Source of the DNA: JAKZSU01 sp047517485
GTDB taxonomy: Bacteria; Pseudomonadota; Alphaproteobacteria; UBA7887
Reading direction: 5' to 3'
Assembly (NCBI GenBank): GCA_047517485.1
Contig: JAKZSU010000204.1
Span: forward strand, 1 to 7,446
Length of the DNA: 7,446 bases
The notes under the pieces were generated by a model, which saw nothing but the letters and a program-made list of their open reading frames with translations, was not told the DNA's origin and did not search any database. This document shows, one piece after another, positions 5,281 to 7,446 of this stretch; position 1 is the first letter of the stretch; each line of letters starts with the position of its first letter. A program made the translations under genes and the position numbers.

Positions 5281-7316
5281 GTCAGGATCGTCCCGGCGAC
5301 GAATATCAGGGTGAAACCGAGCAGGGCGTAGGACGCGGCAAGCGCGAACTGGCCACCGAGTTTGGCCGTCTTTCGATCACGAACCTTGGTGTCGTCGGTC
5401 AGCAGATAAATTTGCCGTCGCAAGTTCGCCATGTGTTGGCGCGCGCGCTCGAAGCTCTTGCTGTCCGCGGTCCAAAATTTTTGATTGAGCAGCGTTGCCG
5501 CCATGGCGGACAGATCGCCCTCCTCGGCGACCAACGCCAGCCGCTCGGCGACCGACTTGCGGGCCTCGCGATTGTGCAGCTCATCGAGCACGGCCGCGAT
5601 GCGGACGTTCAGCCATCGCGCGAAGGTCTTGAAGCGTTGGTCGATGACACGGTCGTGAATGGTGCCCAGCAGCCACATGGTCGAACGCCAAATTTTCTCC
5701 GGCTCCGCGTTCGGCGCGTCGAGGCCGGCGACGTTTCGGCTTTCGGCGAGCGCCAATTTGCTGGCGATGAACCCGGCCAGGTGACGATCGATCAAGCGGC
5801 CGTTCGGCGGCTTGGTCGCGACCGAGTCTTGCCGCGCCAAAAGGATTTCGTCGACCTCGAAGATCATGCGATCGCGCACCTGCGGCGACCGGCAAACCAG
5901 GGTCGGGTTGAGGTCGTACAAGGCGCGGCGTACGCCAAAGCCAGGCGCTTTACGCTGGGCGTATATCCGCGCGGTCTTCAGGGTCGCGGCCGAGGCGGCG
6001 GTGTCCGCGGCCACACTCGGGTCCGGCGGATCTTGCTGATCGAGCCAGAATTCAGCGATGCCGAACTTCACTATGTGCATGAGATCTTCGATGGTCTCGG
6101 CGTTCTTATCGGTGTCGGTCTCCGCCTCGGCCAAGGCCGGGCCAATGCCGTCGGGCATGACCACGGTTTTGCGATAGGTGATGGGACCGGTGGGATCGAG
6201 CGCGATCACGGCGCGCGCTGTCAATTCATCGAGTCCCGGCTGGCGGCCCGAGTACGCGGGGTTGTTGGGCGATAAAGTAGCCTCGAGCGTAGTCGCGATC
6301 TGCCTTTCGCCGACCGATGTTTTCAACCAATCGGTGACCTCGCCGCCGCGCAGCACCGGGCCGGCCTTGTCGGGCGTGGCGGCGAGGGCAATCGCCAGGG
6401 TCTTGGTGGACCAATGCTCGGTGTCGAGAAAGACGAAGCCGCGCCGCTTTTCGGATTGCCGATCGCCGAGAGCAGCCGGGCGCACCCGGTCCTTGATCCA
6501 GCGGACGACGTCGGTGGCCGACCATCGCCTATCCAGCGAGTCCTGCAACATGCCTTCGAGCGCGACACCGATTGAACTCTGGGAGTCGACGAAATTGGCG
6601 ATCGTCGCGGTCGCGCCGCGCGCGAGAATCTGCGCCATGAGGTCGGCGTCGTCGAATTCCTGGCACGGCACCGCACCCTTGAGCAGCGCGACCGCGGTGA
6701 CCGCCAAGGCATATATATCGACCCCAGGGCCGACTTCACCGCGTCCGCATGGCATGGCGCGCGCCCGCGCCAACGGCTCATAGACCGTGGTTTGCCAGCG
6801 GCCGCACGGCGCGGACAAGCCATCGCCCAATTGCCCGCCGCCACGTCCGGTCTGGGACAGGAAAATGTTCTCGGGGCGCACCGCGCCGTGGCACAGGCCG
6901 CGCTTTTCCCAGTCGGTCAGGGCTTCGGCGATCGGGCCGATGATTTGCGTAAGCAGCACGCGGGACTCGATTTTTACCGGCCGCTGGTCGGGATCTTCGA
7001 CCAGTTGCGCGCCCTCGGGCGGTTGATAGATCATCAGCACGCGCATCGCATCGCTGCCGCCGATCGGCGCGCGTCCGACCGCGATCAGGGCAAGTGCATT
7101 AGCGATGTCGTGGCCGCAAAGCGCCTTGGCGGCGGCCAGGCGGACCGGCGCCCGAGGGTCGCAAACGAGCCCGAACAGGGCTTGGTCGGGGCGCCCCTGG
7201 TCGACAACCGCATACGCCTCCGATCCCGGTTGATCGAGGGCCGGAAGCCGCTTCGACGGCTCGACCGAAAGCTGGCGTGCGCCGCCGCCCGAGCCAGAAT
7301 CGTCAAATAATACCAA
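5277..7316 (-). CDS. Tail-anchored pseudokinase-like protein, 5' end altered by an IS
   Basis: An open frame of 679 codons from TTG at 7316. The first 280 or so residues resemble a degenerate eukaryotic-type Ser/Thr kinase. A hinge-like VLMIYQPPEGAQL (93-105) is followed by LCHGAVRPENIFL (141-153), which aligns with the HRDxKPxNIL catalytic loop, but the catalytic Asp is A145 and the Lys is R147; N150 is kept. The DFG position reads LGDG (163-166), and the structural Asp of subdomain IX is kept (VDIYAL, D200), as is an Arg-Trp near 264 (DRRWSATDV). There is no glycine-rich loop. A unique region of about 390 residues follows, ending in one transmembrane helix (about 653-678), so the bulk is cytosolic and tail-anchored. 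Catalysis is unlikely; a binding or scaffold role is inferred. The true start is uncertain: an in-frame TGA lies at 7320-7322, there is no ribosome binding site, and residues 1-3 derive from the IS630 end. Confidence 0.75.
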   Translation of the reverse strand: MVLFDDSGSGGGARQLSVEPSKRLPALDQPGSEAYAVVDQGRPDQALFGLVCDPRAPVRLAAAKALCGHDIANALALIAVGRAPIGGSDAMRVLMIYQPPEGAQLVEDPDQRPVKIESRVLLTQIIGPIAEALTDWEKRGLCHGAVRPENIFLSQTGRGGGQLGDGLSAPCGRWQTTVYEPLARARAMPCGRGEVGPGVDIYALAVTAVALLKGAVPCQEFDDADLMAQILARGATATIANFVDSQSSIGVALEGMLQDSLDRRWSATDVVRWIKDRVRPAALGDRQSEKRRGFVFLDTEHWSTKTLAIALAATPDKAGPVLRGGEVTDWLKTSVGERQIATTLEATLSPNNPAYSGRQPGLDELTARAVIALDPTGPITYRKTVVMPDGIGPALAEAETDTDKNAETIEDLMHIVKFGIAEFWLDQQDPPDPSVAADTAASAATLKTARIYAQRKAPGFGVRRALYDLNPTLVCRSPQVRDRMIFEVDEILLARQDSVATKPPNGRLIDRHLAGFIASKLALAESRNVAGLDAPNAEPEKIWRSTMWLLGTIHDRVIDQRFKTFARWLNVRIAAVLDELHNREARKSVAERLALVAEEGDLSAMAATLLNQKFWTADSKSFERARQHMANLRRQIYLLTDDTKVRDRKTAKLGGQFALAASYALLGFTLIFVAGTILT

Positions 7317-7326
7317 CGGTCATTGA

Positions 7327-7446
7327 TCAGAACCCATGCGCCCATTTGCGCATGCCGAGGGACATGATCTTCCATGGTTGGTCGATGAGGTTGTTCCAGG
7401 CTTGGCAGCACAGCGCGACGATGTCTTCGTAGGATTTGAAGATCCG
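7327..7446 (-). CDS. IS630-family transposase, C-terminal fragment
   Basis: The last 39 codons and TGA (7327-7329) of a DDE transposase, read from the right edge. The fragment contains RIFKSYEDIVALCCQAW, NNLIDQPWKIMSL and RKWAHGF, the hallmark ending of IS630-family transposases, where the FKSYxDI, AWN and W-A motifs close the protein. The catalytic DDE residues lie outside the window, so it cannot be said whether the element is active. The rest of the gene continues beyond 7446. Confidence 0.85.
   Translation of the reverse strand, partial: RIFKSYEDIVALCCQAWNNLIDQPWKIMSLGMRKWAHGF
7335..7354. repeat. 7-bp inverted repeat in the transposase tail
   Basis: CATGCGC (7335-7341) and GCGCATG (7348-7354) are perfect reverse complements with a 6-nt loop, within the coding end of the transposase and about 25 bp from the element end. 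It may simply reflect the M-R-K-W-A-H codons, or it may be a subterminal structure used by the element or a brake on transcription leaving it. Confidence 0.5.

Larger units (their letters stand above)
7308..7446 (-). mobile_element. 3' end of an IS630-family insertion sequence (partial)
   Basis: The element runs off the right edge. Its transposase terminus occupies 7327-7446, and after the stop there are about 17-19 nt to a TA dinucleotide (7308-7309 or 7311-7312), the target that IS630 elements duplicate. The probable terminal sequence on the + strand begins AATACCAACGGTCATTGATC; the exact last base cannot be fixed without the other end. The element and the pseudokinase lie in the same orientation, so read-through or an outward promoter from the IS could now drive the downstream genes. 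Confidence 0.7.

Noticed and set aside
5412..6275. 287-codon + strand open frame
   Set aside because: It is antisense to the pseudokinase gene, has the amphipathic repetitive composition of a shadow frame, and has no motif.
1..7446. CRISPR array, tRNA or rRNA genes, phage genes
   Set aside because: No regularly spaced repeats, cloverleaf-like segments, rRNA core sequence or phage structural motifs were seen on either strand by eye.

Overview
The window looks like chromosomal DNA of a GC-rich alphaproteobacterium, most likely a member of the Rhodospirillales. The grounds are a rluD-rpoH pair, a short DUF6476-like protein beside a JAMM protein, wobble-position GC richness in all large frames, and an alphaproteobacterial-type IS630 end. 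The organism is inferred from protein resemblance and gene order, not from a database search.

Layout from left to right. Positions 1-228 hold no secure gene, only a possible C-terminal remnant on the + strand. Positions 229-2727 (- strand) are a tightly packed four-gene operon, read right to left: a small membrane-anchored DUF6476-like protein, a JAMM/MPN+ metalloprotease-like protein (GTGA overlap), an L-threonine aldolase family PLP enzyme (7-nt gap) and a rhomboid intramembrane serine protease (start abuts the previous stop). Divergently, and only 29 nt away, lies rluD (23S rRNA pseudouridine synthase, + strand), followed by rpoH (heat-shock sigma factor, + strand). Convergent with rpoH, with a 3-nt gap, is a two-gene - strand module: a large tail-anchored protein with a degenerate kinase fold, then a small four-helix membrane protein, joined by an ATGA overlap. 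The right edge is the 3' end of an IS630-family transposase whose element end lies at, or a few codons into, the start of the pseudokinase gene.

The most notable signal is in the 130-bp rluD-rpoH intergenic region. It carries a CIRCE-type operator (HrcA binding site: a perfect right half GAGTGCTAA, exact 9-nt spacer, left half GCACTC) overlapping a sigma32-like promoter. A perfect 8-bp inverted repeat is centred exactly on a CCATATGG palindrome in the same place. Together they suggest that heat-shock sigma factor synthesis is both autoregulated and repressed by HrcA, so that the two classical heat-shock circuits are wired in series. The second notable item is the pseudokinase plus membrane-protein module, which I cannot assign to a described system and whose upstream control region appears to have been replaced by the insertion sequence.
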